Assembly (NCBI RefSeq): GCF_029962835.1
Contig: NC_080583.1
Location: forward strand, 744,001-808,000
From: Magnolia sinica
Lineage: Eukaryota; Streptophyta; Magnoliopsida; Magnoliales; Magnoliaceae
Reading direction: 5' to 3'
Length of the DNA stretch: 64,000 nucleotides
Shown here one piece after another: positions 46,023 to 55,648 of the stretch (within the stretch, counting starts at the first letter, position 1; every line of letters begins with the position of its first letter). Below the pieces are notes generated by a model. The model worked only from the letters and a program-made list of their open reading frames with translations, was not told the DNA's origin and did not search any database. Position numbers and translations under genes: made by a program.

Positions 46023-46505
46023 GCTTCTTATTGGATGGAGGGCGATAAACCTAATCCTCGGGCCGAGGACAATACTATCACGTAAAACATTTGATCCTCT
46101 ACCGGAGGAGGCAAGTTTAGGGCTGTCAATGGGCCGAGTTAGGGCTGGGTCGAGCTCTGTCCAAGCTTAAGCCCGGCCTGTAATTTTGAACCTAAGCCAT
46201 GCTCGTGATAAGCCAAAATATTCTAGACCGAGTACAGCCCAGGACATATACACAAAGCTCAACCCAAGTCCGAGCAGGGTAAGTTACAAAAGCCTATCTT
46301 GTTATACAAAGCAGATGCAAATAATGGTGAAAACGTTGATGTACTTGTCTGCATGCTTCTACTGCTGCTACTGCACTCACTCCCTCCCTTCAGTCTTCCC
46401 TATTCAACCGTGGACGACAAATCACATACCCCATATGGAGCTGCTGTTGTTGCTTCTACAATATTAGAAACCCCATGTGTGGGGACTGTCATGGGATGGT
46501 TGATG
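46023..46505. other. CACTA cargo; possible hAT end
   Basis: 'TAGGGCTGTCAATGGGCCGAG' at about 46119 resembles the terminus of plant hAT elements, but no matching right end or duplication was found. No gene seen. Confidence 0.3.
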
Positions 46506-46675
46506 TTGCAGGGAGAGGGAGATCGAGAGAGGGAGGGAGAGTGAGAGGGAGATCGAGAGAGAGGGTTGAGATCGGGAGAGGGAGATCGAGGGAGAGGGTT
46601 GAGATTGAAGGAGAGGGAGATTGAGAGAGGGAGAGGGAGATCGGGAGAGGGAGATCGAAAGAGAGGGAGATGGAG
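46506..46675. repeat. Purine-rich GAGAGGGAGATCG repeat
   Basis: Imperfect tandem repeat of GAGAGGGAGATCGAGA. Frames through it are Arg/Glu- or Ser/Leu-rich artefacts. Confidence 0.8.
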
Positions 46676-46854
46676 CTCGCGTTTGGGCATTTTGGGCATT
46701 TTGGAGGGATTAGGGCGTTTTGGCGACGGAAATAATCCAGTAGTCTGCAGGATATTTATATAAATGTGACTCTCAAGCCATGTGCGTGTATATGAGGCGC
46801 GCACCCATGGCGCTGGTACCACCGTAACTAACCTTGCAACTGTTTTGGGCCCCA

Positions 46855-46935
46855 TGCCATGGATTGACTTGATTTTTAAGCCGCAGGCCCACCATGGAAT
46901 GGTGCATCTGACTGATGGGGTACATGTTCGACACC
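46855..46935 (+). repeat. Block shared with the outer locus (partner 20625-20700)
   Basis: 'CATGGATTGACTT.ATTTTTAAG' and 'CCATGGAATGGTGCATCTGA' occur in both, in the same orientation and in the same order relative to the next shared block. Confidence 0.6.
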
Positions 46936-46980
46936 CATCACGGTGGGGCCCACACAGCTTGACCGTATGGAACCTTTTCA

Positions 46981-46984
<4 letters not shown>

Positions 46985-47031
<47 letters not shown>
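46985..47031. repeat. (TA)n microsatellite
   Basis: Pure TA run of about 47 bp. Confidence 0.95.
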
Positions 47032-47037
<6 letters not shown>

Positions 47038-47235
47038 CAGTGATCCCGACCTTATTTGAAACCATATAAAATACTACTAAAAAATAAGAAATGTCCAAAT
47101 ACATTTGTCAAGAAAATTTCCTTATGATTTAAACAAGGATTAGTGTAACCTTATAGAAACACAAACACAACTTTATCATGCTCTCTTATGCTCCTACAAA
47201 CATCTATTGCACAAACTCGTTGATACAAATGAAAT

Positions 47236-47330
47236 ACAAATCATCATTTAAGCCATATCCCAACTAATTGGGGTGAGCTCGACCATGTAAATAATCTTAT
47301 CTATCTCAAACCCGACTTAAAAGCTTAGAT
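47236..47330 (-). mobile_element. Possible RTE-type LINE 3' end
   Basis: 'CATCATTTAAGCCATATCCC' and 'AACTAATTGGGGTGAGCTCG' resemble the 3' terminus common to many plant RTE LINEs (inverted, beginning with CAT repeats). Only the end is present. Identity is from memory of that motif. Confidence 0.35.
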
Positions 47331-47811
47331 CCAATGATTCGATAAGTGCACAAAGCCAATTGGATTTAGGTCCAGGTCTTCAAAAATAAGATCCGGACCT
47401 AAAAGGACTTGGACCTGACAAGATCAGGTCTTCTCTCTGGTTTTGCATAGTAGAGATTTGGCATAAAATCTATTGGTGAAAAGCTTTTTATCTCTTAACA
47501 TGCTCATCTACAGCCAATGATTGAATTTTTTTTTAGGAAATCCTAAAAAAACATACTTTCTCTAACATGCTCATCTATATATAAAAAAATTTTAAAATAT
47601 TTTATAATAAAACATCATGGTAATCCCCGGGAAGATTGCAATGGTTAATGTATTTGTTCTCACTGTTTCCCCATAGTATGGCCCACTTAGACAATGGATC
47701 TATCTCATTTTTTAAATCTCATTCTATCATGGTTCAGAGAAAATGATGGACGAAGTAGATTTTACACTGTTATCGTAGTTAGCGCACAACAATTCATATC
47801 ATATTGTGTTT
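47331..47811. other. CACTA cargo; nothing recognised
   Basis: AT-rich, no supported gene. Confidence 0.4.
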
Positions 47812-48065
47812 TCTCTTCATTCATATCTTTTTGATATTATAAACATGAGGGATGTCAAATAAACATTATTATGCGCCCAAGGAAGGTATCAACGGTGGAA
47901 ATCATTATTCCAAACTATTTTGTGTCGCATGGTCCACTTGAGTTTTATATTTATCGAAAATTTGGAGTTAACCCACACTGTTCCTCCATTTTTTAAGATC
48001 GTTTTAGAGAACTATTTAAAAAATGATTCATATCCAAATATTAATTAAATGAACAACACCACAGA
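47812..48065 (+). repeat. Block shared with the outer locus (partner 20995-21250)
   Basis: See 20995-21250; both are followed by MITE sequence, then by a GC-rich stretch and a (TC)n run. Confidence 0.75.
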
Positions 48066-48066
48066 A

Positions 48067-48583
48067 AAGAGAACAAATTGGCCACTCCCCCTGACACCAT
48101 CCACTGGCTTGTGGTTAGTACTCTGTGGGCCACACCATGATGTATGTATTTAATCCATGCCGTCCATCTTTTTTTATAGATCATTTTATGATATAAGAGA
48201 AAAAATGAGGTATATCTAAATCTCAAGTGGACCACATTACAAGAAAAAGTGTTGGATGAACGTTGACCATTAAAAACGTTATGGGGGCCGTAAAAGTTTT
48301 AGATCAAGCTGATATTTATAGTTTCCCTTCATTCGGGTCTTTATGACCTAATCAACATATTAGATTTCAAATAAACAATACAGTGGGCCTTAGGAGGATT
48401 TTAATAGTGGATATCCAATCATTATTGATTTCCTGTGGTGTGGTCCACCTGTGACTTATATACCTATCAATTTTTCTATAAAGCCCTAAAATGATCTCTA
48501 AAAATAGATGAACAGAATGGATGACACACATACATCATGGTGGGGCCCACAGAGCACCCTCCACCAGTAGCCAATCCGTCTCC
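48067..48583. mobile_element. Foldback MITE, copy C
   Basis: Left end 'AAATTGGCCACTCCCCC..CTTGTGG', right end 'CACCAGTAGCCAATCCGTC', family core CCATGATGTATGTATTTAAT and its complement near 48527. Closest to copy B of the outer locus. Confidence 0.75.
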
Positions 48584-48628
48584 CAAATTTGGGCGCGCGC
48601 TCAAAACAGAGCCGCGCCCAAAGAGAGG

Positions 48629-48631
48629 TAT

Positions 48632-48668
<37 letters not shown>
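48629..48668. repeat. (TC)n microsatellite
   Basis: Pure TC run of about 40 bp just upstream of the captured LRR exons. Confidence 0.95.
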
Positions 48669-48671
<3 letters not shown>

Positions 48672-48733
48672 TTTATTTTGCCTCGTAGCAAATATCGGGG
48701 TCTTAGATCGCAATTTCTGCTCTTGTCCAACAG

Positions 48734-50413
48734 CGATCTTTCTCGCAACTATCTCAATGGATCGATCCCTGCAGCATGGGCTTCCCTTCCTCTCACCGAT
48801 TTGTAAGTCCTCTTCCATAATTGCATCTGGAATCTTCTATAACTAATCTACAAAACCCTCTCTTCCTCTCTCACTCTCTGAGGGACATACCCAAAAAATT
48901 GTTTGAACATTGTAGGTCGCTTTTGGGAAATCACATTTCTAGAACAATTCCAAAGGAGCTAGGAAACATCATGACACTCAAGTCACTGTATGTGATTCAC
49001 AACTTTCATTTGATTAGGCAGATGAAATTGCGTTTAGCTACTATTATTCATGCAATTCGTGAGTTTGCAGAGTCATTGAAGTTAACGAGGTCGAAGGACC
49101 TCTTCCTCCAGAGCTTGGTAATTTGCGCAGCTTGGAGAGATTGTAAGATTCTCTGTTCTGCCATTGCAAATTTTTTTTTCTTTTTTTAAAATAGTGACCT
49201 AATTCTCATTTCATAGTTATCTTTCAGGGAATTCATATCTTTACTCATCTTGATTGATATTTTCCATTAGCATCTTTTCTTTCTACTTTTGGTAATTCAG
49301 GAGTACAAATTTGTACTGTTGTATCACCAATGTTGAAAGAAGGTTGCCATTATCAATCAGGGCAGGTGCAAATAGTGTCACCCTTATCTTTATTACATTT
49401 GAGCAGCTGCTAAGATTTGTGACCTGAATTGAGAATCTCTAAAATTTAAATGTTATTTATTTATTTATTAGTTCTGGTTGCCTCCTATGTCCTAATTAAA
49501 CAGAAAATGTGATTAATGTGTAAATATATGCTGGCCATTGTTAGGTTACATTGGTGAACAGAATGGCCGAGGGTCAACCAATTGTGAAGTGTTTATGCTA
49601 TTCAACGCTATCAGTTGACGGTCAATATGTGGTGTTGAGAGGACTCCACGACCATTTTAAGGAGTGGAATGCCCCACTGGGTCCACACCGTGTAGCAGGT
49701 GTGGGCCTCACTTATCACCACCATCTGATCATGATCAGTTGGTAGTGATTGGCATACAGCCTATGGTGATAATAAACAATAGGTGTTTTTTTAAAAAAAA
49801 AAAAAAAAAAAACTTTTTTCCTAACATAATCCAATATATTACTGGTGCAGCCTTGCTTGTTCGAATAACTTGACAGGAGAAATACCTATTACCTTCGGCA
49901 ACTTGAGAAACTTGACGGACTTGTATATCAATTCTTCACTAGTCACTGGGGTTGTCTTTTCCATTTAGAAATTATAACTTATTAAACTCCATTCATATTA
50001 TTTCTGTAAGATCCCTGATTTCATCGGGAACTGGACACGACTCAAGAGGCTGTAAGAACTTTATTTGATATGTTTTCAATGTAAATTGCTTCTTGCTTCT
50101 ATATGAGAACATCTATATGAACCATGATTCTAAACCACTGCAGGCATATGCAAGGCACATCTATGACGGGACCTATTCCTTCCAACATCTCTTTCTTGGT
50201 GAATCTAACTGAACTGTGAGGGCACATTCCATGTTCTTTTCTTGCTGCTTTATTACTTAGAATTTTCTTGGATTCATACCCAGCCTTGGAAGTGGTATGA
50301 AATGAATTACTTTATTGAATCCAATATATTTTGATTTTCAGGAGGATATCTGATTTGAATGGATCGAGCATGCCTTTCCCTGCATTGGGGGATATGACCA
50401 AAATGCAGAAATT
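48734..50413 (+). pseudogene. Captured LRR receptor-kinase fragment (LRR VIII-2 / At1g53430-like), seven exons with introns
   Basis: Extracellular leucine-rich repeat part of a plant receptor-like kinase. Exons with AG/GT borders: 48734-48802 (DLSRNYLNGSIPAAWASLPL), 48916-48987, about 49090-49142, 49851-49922, about 50011-50051, 50144-50215 and 50342-50413. Four are exactly 72 nt, the one-repeat-per-exon pattern of this family. Visible pieces include 'IPDFIGNWTRLKRL' across exon 5, 'MQGTSMTGPIPSNISFLVNL' in exon 6 and 'RISDLNGSSMPFPALGDMTK' in exon 7, matching the order in At1g53430-type proteins. The signal peptide, malectin, membrane and kinase parts are absent. Retained introns mean genomic DNA, not a cDNA copy, was captured. 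Confidence 0.8.
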
Positions 50414-50693
50414 GTGAGTTGAATGGATATACCCCTGATGGCATAAATATATCATTGTTCGTTACTTCTTTTGTTTCTAGTCTATATCCATTATATTATG
50501 AACTTACGTTTTGTGTTTGCTCTAATATAATAAGATGTCAATTTTAGATTTCTTCTCTTCCTCTCTATGCTTGAAAGAATGGGATTTTGGTTCAAATGCA
50601 TAAGATGGACATTGAAATCATTGGTCTTCTTTGATTTTTTTTTCTTTACCATTTCTTCTGTAAAGTGCTTCTAAGTTGTTTGAACTGATGCAG

Positions 50694-50743
50694 GTAAGAA
50701 GTTCTGGAATGTGTTTCATCTGCAGCCTATGCGTGATCAGAAG
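50694..50743 (+). pseudogene. Captured phototropin exon (LOV2 domain)
   Basis: A 50-bp exon between GATGCAG and GTACAA reads KKFWNVFHLQPMRDQK after a split glycine. This matches the phototropin LOV2 strand 'GKKFWNLFHLQPMRDQK' almost residue for residue. Phototropins are blue-light receptor kinases with many small exons, so a single captured exon is plausible. No other phototropin exon was seen nearby. Confidence 0.7.
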
Positions 50744-50823
50744 GTACAATTCCAAAAAAAATATCATCTAATTTCACATTATTTCCATTGCTTTATGATT
50801 ATACAATTCCAAAAAAATGAGAA

Positions 50824-50919
50824 CCAGAGGTTAACAGTACACAGACTGCTGAAATTGATGTTTTACCAATAGATCACTACTATGATGCCTTAGGAGGGCC
50901 TGAATTGGATACTCTCAGG
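50824..50919 (+). pseudogene. Possible captured S-type anion channel (SLAH) exon
   Basis: An open stretch reading ..EIDVLPIDHYYDALGGPELD then TLR, followed by a GTACAT donor-like sequence. 'YYDALEGPELDTLR' is the conserved segment just before the first membrane span in SLAC1/SLAH2/SLAH3 proteins. Short, and recognised from memory. Confidence 0.45.
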
Positions 50920-51490
50920 GTACATGGACTTTTGTTTTTTTTGTTTTTGCTGCTACTGTTGTTGTGCTCCATTTACTTCGTTCAGCTGACAGGATATCGT
51001 CTCTATAATTATAAATGCTGTTTCAAAGCAAGCGTGGAGTGCTACTAATTTGGAGAGATCTGACATAAATAAAGTCTTCTATTGATACGAGAGCATAATC
51101 AAGTTCTCAAATCTGCACTTGATTGAAAAAGATCTTAATGGCATTAGTGCTAACATGGAATGCATATGCAAAGTTAGTTATTTATGTGCAAAAAAAGAAA
51201 AAAAAAAAGAAAAAAAAAAAGGAGAATGTGGTCCTGACCCAATTGAGGAAGTTATGCCCAAAGTGTAGTTAGCATAGTGTCCCAATGGGAATCAGAAGTT
51301 TAACTGGTAATGGTATCATCTCTCCTTGATAGGGGCAATAGTACTGGATAGATGATTGAAAGGAAAAATAAAGTCAACCATATAGGGTACGTTCAATTTT
51401 TTTGGGTCATTTTCAGTTAAACTGATAACTCATGTAGAAGACAACTGAAAGAGACAATCTACTCAGTGCTGTTTGATATGAATGTTCCTG
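50920..51490. other. CACTA cargo; nothing recognised
   Basis: AT-rich, intron-like, with a poly-A/G tract near 51190. Confidence 0.4.
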
Positions 51491-51495
51491 CTGTT

Positions 51496-53402
51496 TGTAG
51501 AAGAACTGCAGGCATGGCAGCTGAGACCACTTCTCATCACATTATTGTTGAAGTGTGCAACATTCGCAGGAAGACAAATAAATCTTCTTAAATAAAGGTG
51601 AAAGAGCGTGCTTCTTTCTCCCAAAGCAATTTATAACCTCTTGACAAGAGTGCATGATCTCATCCATGCTCCGCTCGAGTACTTTCAAGCGCATCTTATC
51701 AAGGTGAATGTGGCCAACAAGGCCTGTATCCGCTTCTGAACTTTCAGGTATTTGTCGATGCCTTTAAAGCGACTTTTTTCAAACGATTCTGAACTAAATA
51801 TGCTGCATTCTCCTTGCAATGCATTTTCCCATAGAAGCACTCATTCAAATATAGAATAACTCTCCGATCTATAATATCATTCTTGAAGTTAACTTTGCAC
51901 AAAAGTATTTCCTTCATCGACTCCCATGAAGAGTTGTTGCTCTGAGAAGAATCAAGAACTGCTTTATATGCAGGATTTGATACTGCAGTAGCAGCTAATA
52001 CACCAACTGGTTCACCAGCAAGAGACCTGCCAGGACTATTTTTGTCCACCTGTCCATACTCAAATTGAATTATAGAATTATTGCAGAGGTTTCTCACTGT
52101 CCCATCATAACAGATAACGACATCTCTAAGTGTGGCCATTAGATTTTTAAACAAAGTTCCTGGTTCAGTAAGTCCTCTAGAAGAACGGATCAACACTTCC
52201 CTGGATGATATGGAATGGACCAACTCTTCATAGGGGGTCAGACCTTGAAAAAAGGAGCTCTTAACTAACCCAAATGCCTTAGAAGGATAGTCAACACCAT
52301 TAATAAAATACTTATTTTGGAAGTGGAAACTCATATCACCATTAACAGAATACTTATTTTGGAAGTGGAAACTCATATCACCATTAACAGAATACTTATT
52401 TTGGAAGTGGAAACTCATATCCTCAACCAAACGCCTTGAATAAAACTTCCCTTAGTCATAAAGTTGAAGCCCCAAAAAGCCAAGTTGTTAAACAACCTTA
52501 CTGATAGCTGAATCATTTTTAGAATCTATCAAATTACCCAAAGCAGATAACTTTAGAATACGAGTCACGATTGGCAGTTTTATAGTTTTCAGGTAGCTTT
52601 CCACTAACAACTCTACAAGTTCATTGTAATTTGATCTCAAGTGAAGCAGCAAAGGTGATATGTCCTGAATTTTCTTCTTTATATCTTCAGTAACAGTCTT
52701 GGGAATGTCAAAATCATTCAGGCCAACATTATATCCTTCTAAACAGAGAATGTCCTTCAGCAATGGCTGCAACATATTAAAGAACTTAACAGCCTCTTCT
52801 GTTCCCTTCTTGTCAAGAACAGAAGTAACAATCTCTGTGAATGATGACTGCAGTAAATCTCTATTGAAATCAATCCTCACCATTTCACTTTTACTGATCA
52901 AATGCCTCTCCCCAAAGCAGTCAAAAAATGCAGGTAAAGCACTCTGTACCATTTGCAAAACAGTCCACAGAGGACCTGTATGGTGAGCCTTAAGCAAAGC
53001 AGGTTCCAGTAAACTGGTGAAACACACAGCCAACTGTTGCGCAGTCGCTTTGTTCAAGAAAAAAGTCCTAAACATGAGTTTAAGTGACAATAAAGAATCA
53101 TGTACTAGTTGTAAATTCAGACTACCACTATGAGAACTACAAATTTGCTTTTCAACACTAAACAGCTCCAAAACTTCTGCCTTTGCTGCTAGAGACTGGA
53201 TAAAATATATGAACACAATCCCCATCAAAATCTGCACCTAGGGGAGCACAAATAAGGGGATTGATCTTAACAGTATGGTCGTCATGCACATAGACAGAAA
53301 ATGCTTGTAATGAATGTTTATGAGTACTAGGTGGCCTATTAATGAAAACAATGTCTCCGTCCATAATCTGCCTATTTATGATTTGACCAACTTTCAAATC
53401 TG
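51496..53402 (-). pseudogene. NRPE1: Captured NRPE1 fragment (RNA polymerase V largest subunit, catalytic core)
   Basis: NRPE1 with its partners makes the noncoding transcripts that guide RNA-directed DNA methylation in the nucleus. Read on the minus strand after an acceptor (AAATCAG|ATTTG): 'VGQIINRQIMDGDIVFINRP', 'THKHSLQAFSVYV', 'PLGADFDGDCVHIFYP' (metal-binding DFDGD intact, near 53220), then after a frame change near 53195 'SLAAKAEVLELFSVEKQ', 'DSLLSLKLMFRTFFLNKATA', 'LIDSKNDSAISKVV', 'SSRGLTEPGTLFKNLM', 'AGEPVGVLAATAVSNPAYKA' and 'VILYLNECFYGK', finally 'GHIHLDKM'. These follow Arabidopsis NRPE1 order over about 630 residues. Two in-frame stops (about 52490 and 52450) and a further frame change near 51745 make it nonfunctional as a protein. 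The SLAAKAEV and EPVGVLAATAVSNPAYK blocks favour NRPE1 over NRPD1. Confidence 0.85.
52305..52425 (-). repeat. 42-bp minisatellite (three units) within the NRPE1 fragment
   Basis: Three in-frame copies of a 42-bp unit encoding DMSFHFQNKYSVNG (the last copy ends FING). Arabidopsis NRPE1 has one copy of the equivalent stretch (DMAIFCKRKYG), so the expansion is specific to this lineage or this copy. Confidence 0.85.
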
Positions 53403-54060
53403 ATTTAGTTTACTTTGATTCTCTTTTTTCCAATTTGGTTTTGAAAAATTTGAATGTTGGAGAAGTGCTACCGTGATTTGTCTGGATGTATTTAAGTGAC
53501 TATTTTGTGTGTTCTCTACACCATAATGAAGGACCACAACTGGTCACAGAAAGTTGTGAGGTGCATTGGACACAGAAGGTTGAAGGAGATCTAATAGTCC
53601 AATGCTCCTGAGCTTTCACAAAGACCATTTTTCAGTGAAGCTATCATCTAGAAATGCAATAATCATTTCAGTGAAGCTGAAATGACCAATTTGAAACTAT
53701 CATAGTATTTGTATTGTGTGATCATTACTCCAAGTTCAACTAGAAAGGAATGTAATTGCAATTTGTACTCCATTATGAATAACACTAACCGTCAATACAG
53801 TTCAATCGTTGCCACCTAATTGAACTGAGCAATTGCAATCCAACTCAGGTGTGTTTCAAAATGCAGCGTAAAAGATGCATTTAGATCAATGGATTATTTC
53901 TAGCCTGGTGAACCTGTGATTAGCTCTGTTTTGAGCTTGTAGATTATCTTTGCATTAAGTCGATGAAACTCAATCAGGCCTTGAAAGATTTAAATTTTAT
54001 TCTGTATTGTGACTTGAATAAAAGATATGATGTCATTGAGAAAACCCAAAAGCCACAACT
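53403..54060. other. CACTA cargo, possibly NRPE1 intron
   Basis: No exon recognised. It lies directly 5' (minus strand) of the NRPE1 exon acceptor, so part may be the preceding intron. Confidence 0.35.
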
Positions 54061-54084
54061 CAGTTTTTCATTTTTTCTTTTTGC

Positions 54085-54640
54085 AGTGGCTATAAGTACA
54101 TGCCTTATCAACTTTTGGCTTGCCATGTCACGATGGAGGTGAGTTTCTTGGCTGTTAACTGGTAGCTCTTTGTTGGAAAGTATTCTTCTTCATCATGGTT
54201 ATCAAACAATTCCTGTTACAACAAAAGTGGCTGATGTGCCAGTCCATGTTGGCATTGAGTTGTAGTTTGACCACCAAGTGTGTCAGGTTTTTGGGTATCA
54301 CTCTGTGATTAGAGTTCATAGAGAACCCACGGACATGTTATGGAGTCACAAATCATATGGCTGTTTCCAGTGACTAGTAGAAATGATGTCACATGATTTT
54401 CAGTTCAATTGGCAGGTGTATTACAGTGTAGGGAAGTGTGAAGCTAGAAAGAAGCATGATCTTCCATCTCTGGATGACCCTGCAATCTTTGAGCATATCT
54501 TCTTTAGTGAATACATGTATGATCCTTCCAAATGTTGGGTGGTGTAGATAAAAGAGAAAGATGGCGATGATGTTAAGATGCAAGGACAAGGAAACAAGTG
54601 TGCATGGCTATGGAACTTGACTAGAAAGTAGGTGGTAAGG
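54085..54640 (+). pseudogene. Coding-like pieces of unknown origin near the CACTA right end
   Basis: 54085-54138 reads YKYMPYQLLACHVTMEV before a GTGAGT donor-like site. 54412-54550 reads VYYSVGKCEARKKHDLPSLD then DPAIFEHIFFSEYMYDPSKC, ends in a stop and continues open beyond it. Amino-acid composition is coding-like and the borders look exonic. I do not recognise the family. It could be captured host exons or a remnant of a CACTA-encoded protein. Confidence 0.35.
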
Positions 54641-54744
54641 AAGTAGTCGAAATAGGAAGAAGACGACGATTTTTTGTATATTTGTTTATTATGTTAAACT
54701 TATATGTATTTATGCGTGAATAAGTGTGATGCGGATAAGATTGT

Positions 54745-54865
54745 TTGTGTTTGGATGAATGTACTTTTATGTTTGGATGGATTTTCTTGTTTGGGTTTAG
54801 ATGGATGTGAATGTGAATATGATGAAATATATTATATAACAGGTGTATATCAGGATGAATATGAT
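54745..54865. repeat. Internal inverted repeat of the CACTA, right arm
   Basis: Reverse complement of 35560-35700, including 'GATGAAATATATTATATAAC', which is repeated again at about 54860. Confidence 0.8.
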
Positions 54866-54934
54866 GAAATATATTGTTAACAGGTGTATATCAGGAATTT
54901 TGTGCGGAATTTTGAGCTAGAATAATTTTTTAAA

Positions 54935-55625
54935 AAGAGACTTTTAGCAACGAAAATTTTTGTAGCTAAAAGTTTTGTAATTTACTTTTAGCTGCGAAAA
55001 TTTTCGCTGCTAAAAGTCTTGTACAATTTTTTAGCGACGAAAATTTTCGTCGCTAAAAGTAGAATAATTTTTTTAGTACCGAAAATTTTCGCTGCTAAAA
55101 GTCTTGTACAGTTTTTTTAGCGACGAAAATTGTCGTTGATAAAAGTGGAACGATTTTTTAGGAGTCTTGCACAGTTTTTTCGCGACGAAACTTTTCGTCG
55201 CTAAAAATAGAACGATTTTTTTAGTAGCGAAAAGTTTCGCTGCTAAAAGTCTTGTACAGTTTTTTTAGCGACGAAACTTTTCGTCGCTAAAAGTTTTCTA
55301 ATTTATTTTTAGCGACTACAATTTTCGTCGCTAAAAGTTTTGTAATTTTTTTTGGCAGCGAAAATTTTTGTAGCCAAAAGTTTTGTAATTTATTTTTGGC
55401 AACGGAAATTTTCGTTGCTAAAAGTCTTGTACAGTTTTTTTGGCGACGAAAATTTTCGTCGCTAAAAAGCTTGCATTTAGCGACGATTCAAAATTTTCGC
55501 TGAGAAAACGCTTCGACATCGGTCTTATAGCGACGAATTTAGCGACGAAAACTTTCGTCGCTAAAACGTTTTAGCTACGAAAATTTGACTTATAGCAACG
55601 AAAATTTTCGTCGCTAAAAGTGAAA
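54935..55625. repeat. CACTA right subterminal array
   Basis: About 18 palindromic modules of TTTTAGCGACGAAAATTTTC and its complement with 'AAGTCTTGTACAGTTTTT' spacers. The unit order differs from the left array, as usual for CACTA ends. Confidence 0.9.
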
Positions 55626-55648
55626 TTTCTTGTAGTGAGAAAATCTTC

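Larger units (their letters stand above)
34159..55637. mobile_element. Non-autonomous CACTA (En/Spm) transposon, 21.5 kb, carrying host gene fragments and a satellite
   Basis: Termini are CACTACAAGAAA (34159-34170) and TTTCTTGTAGTG (55626-55637), perfect inverted repeats. The target duplication is AGA (34156-34158 and 55638-55640), the 3 bp expected of CACTA. Arrays of TTTTAGCGACGAAA-type palindromes fill both ends, and inside these a further inverted repeat pairs 35560-35695 with 54745-54860. No CACTA transposase (Tnp2-type) or partner protein is recognisable. The cargo is 6.7 kb of telomere-like satellite, the 160-bp units, several MITEs, a LINE remnant and pieces of at least three or four host genes. 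Insertion into a young Athila makes this copy younger still. Confidence 0.95.

Noticed and set aside
46116-46200. A second hAT element starting TAGGGCTGTCAATGGG
   Set aside because: Only one terminus is visible; no right end or 8-bp duplication found.
51496-53402. A processed (retro-copied) NRPE1 pseudogene
   Set aside because: No poly-A tail or own target duplication, an intron-like acceptor at its 5' border, and it lies inside a CACTA with other intron-bearing fragments; capture of genomic DNA fits better.
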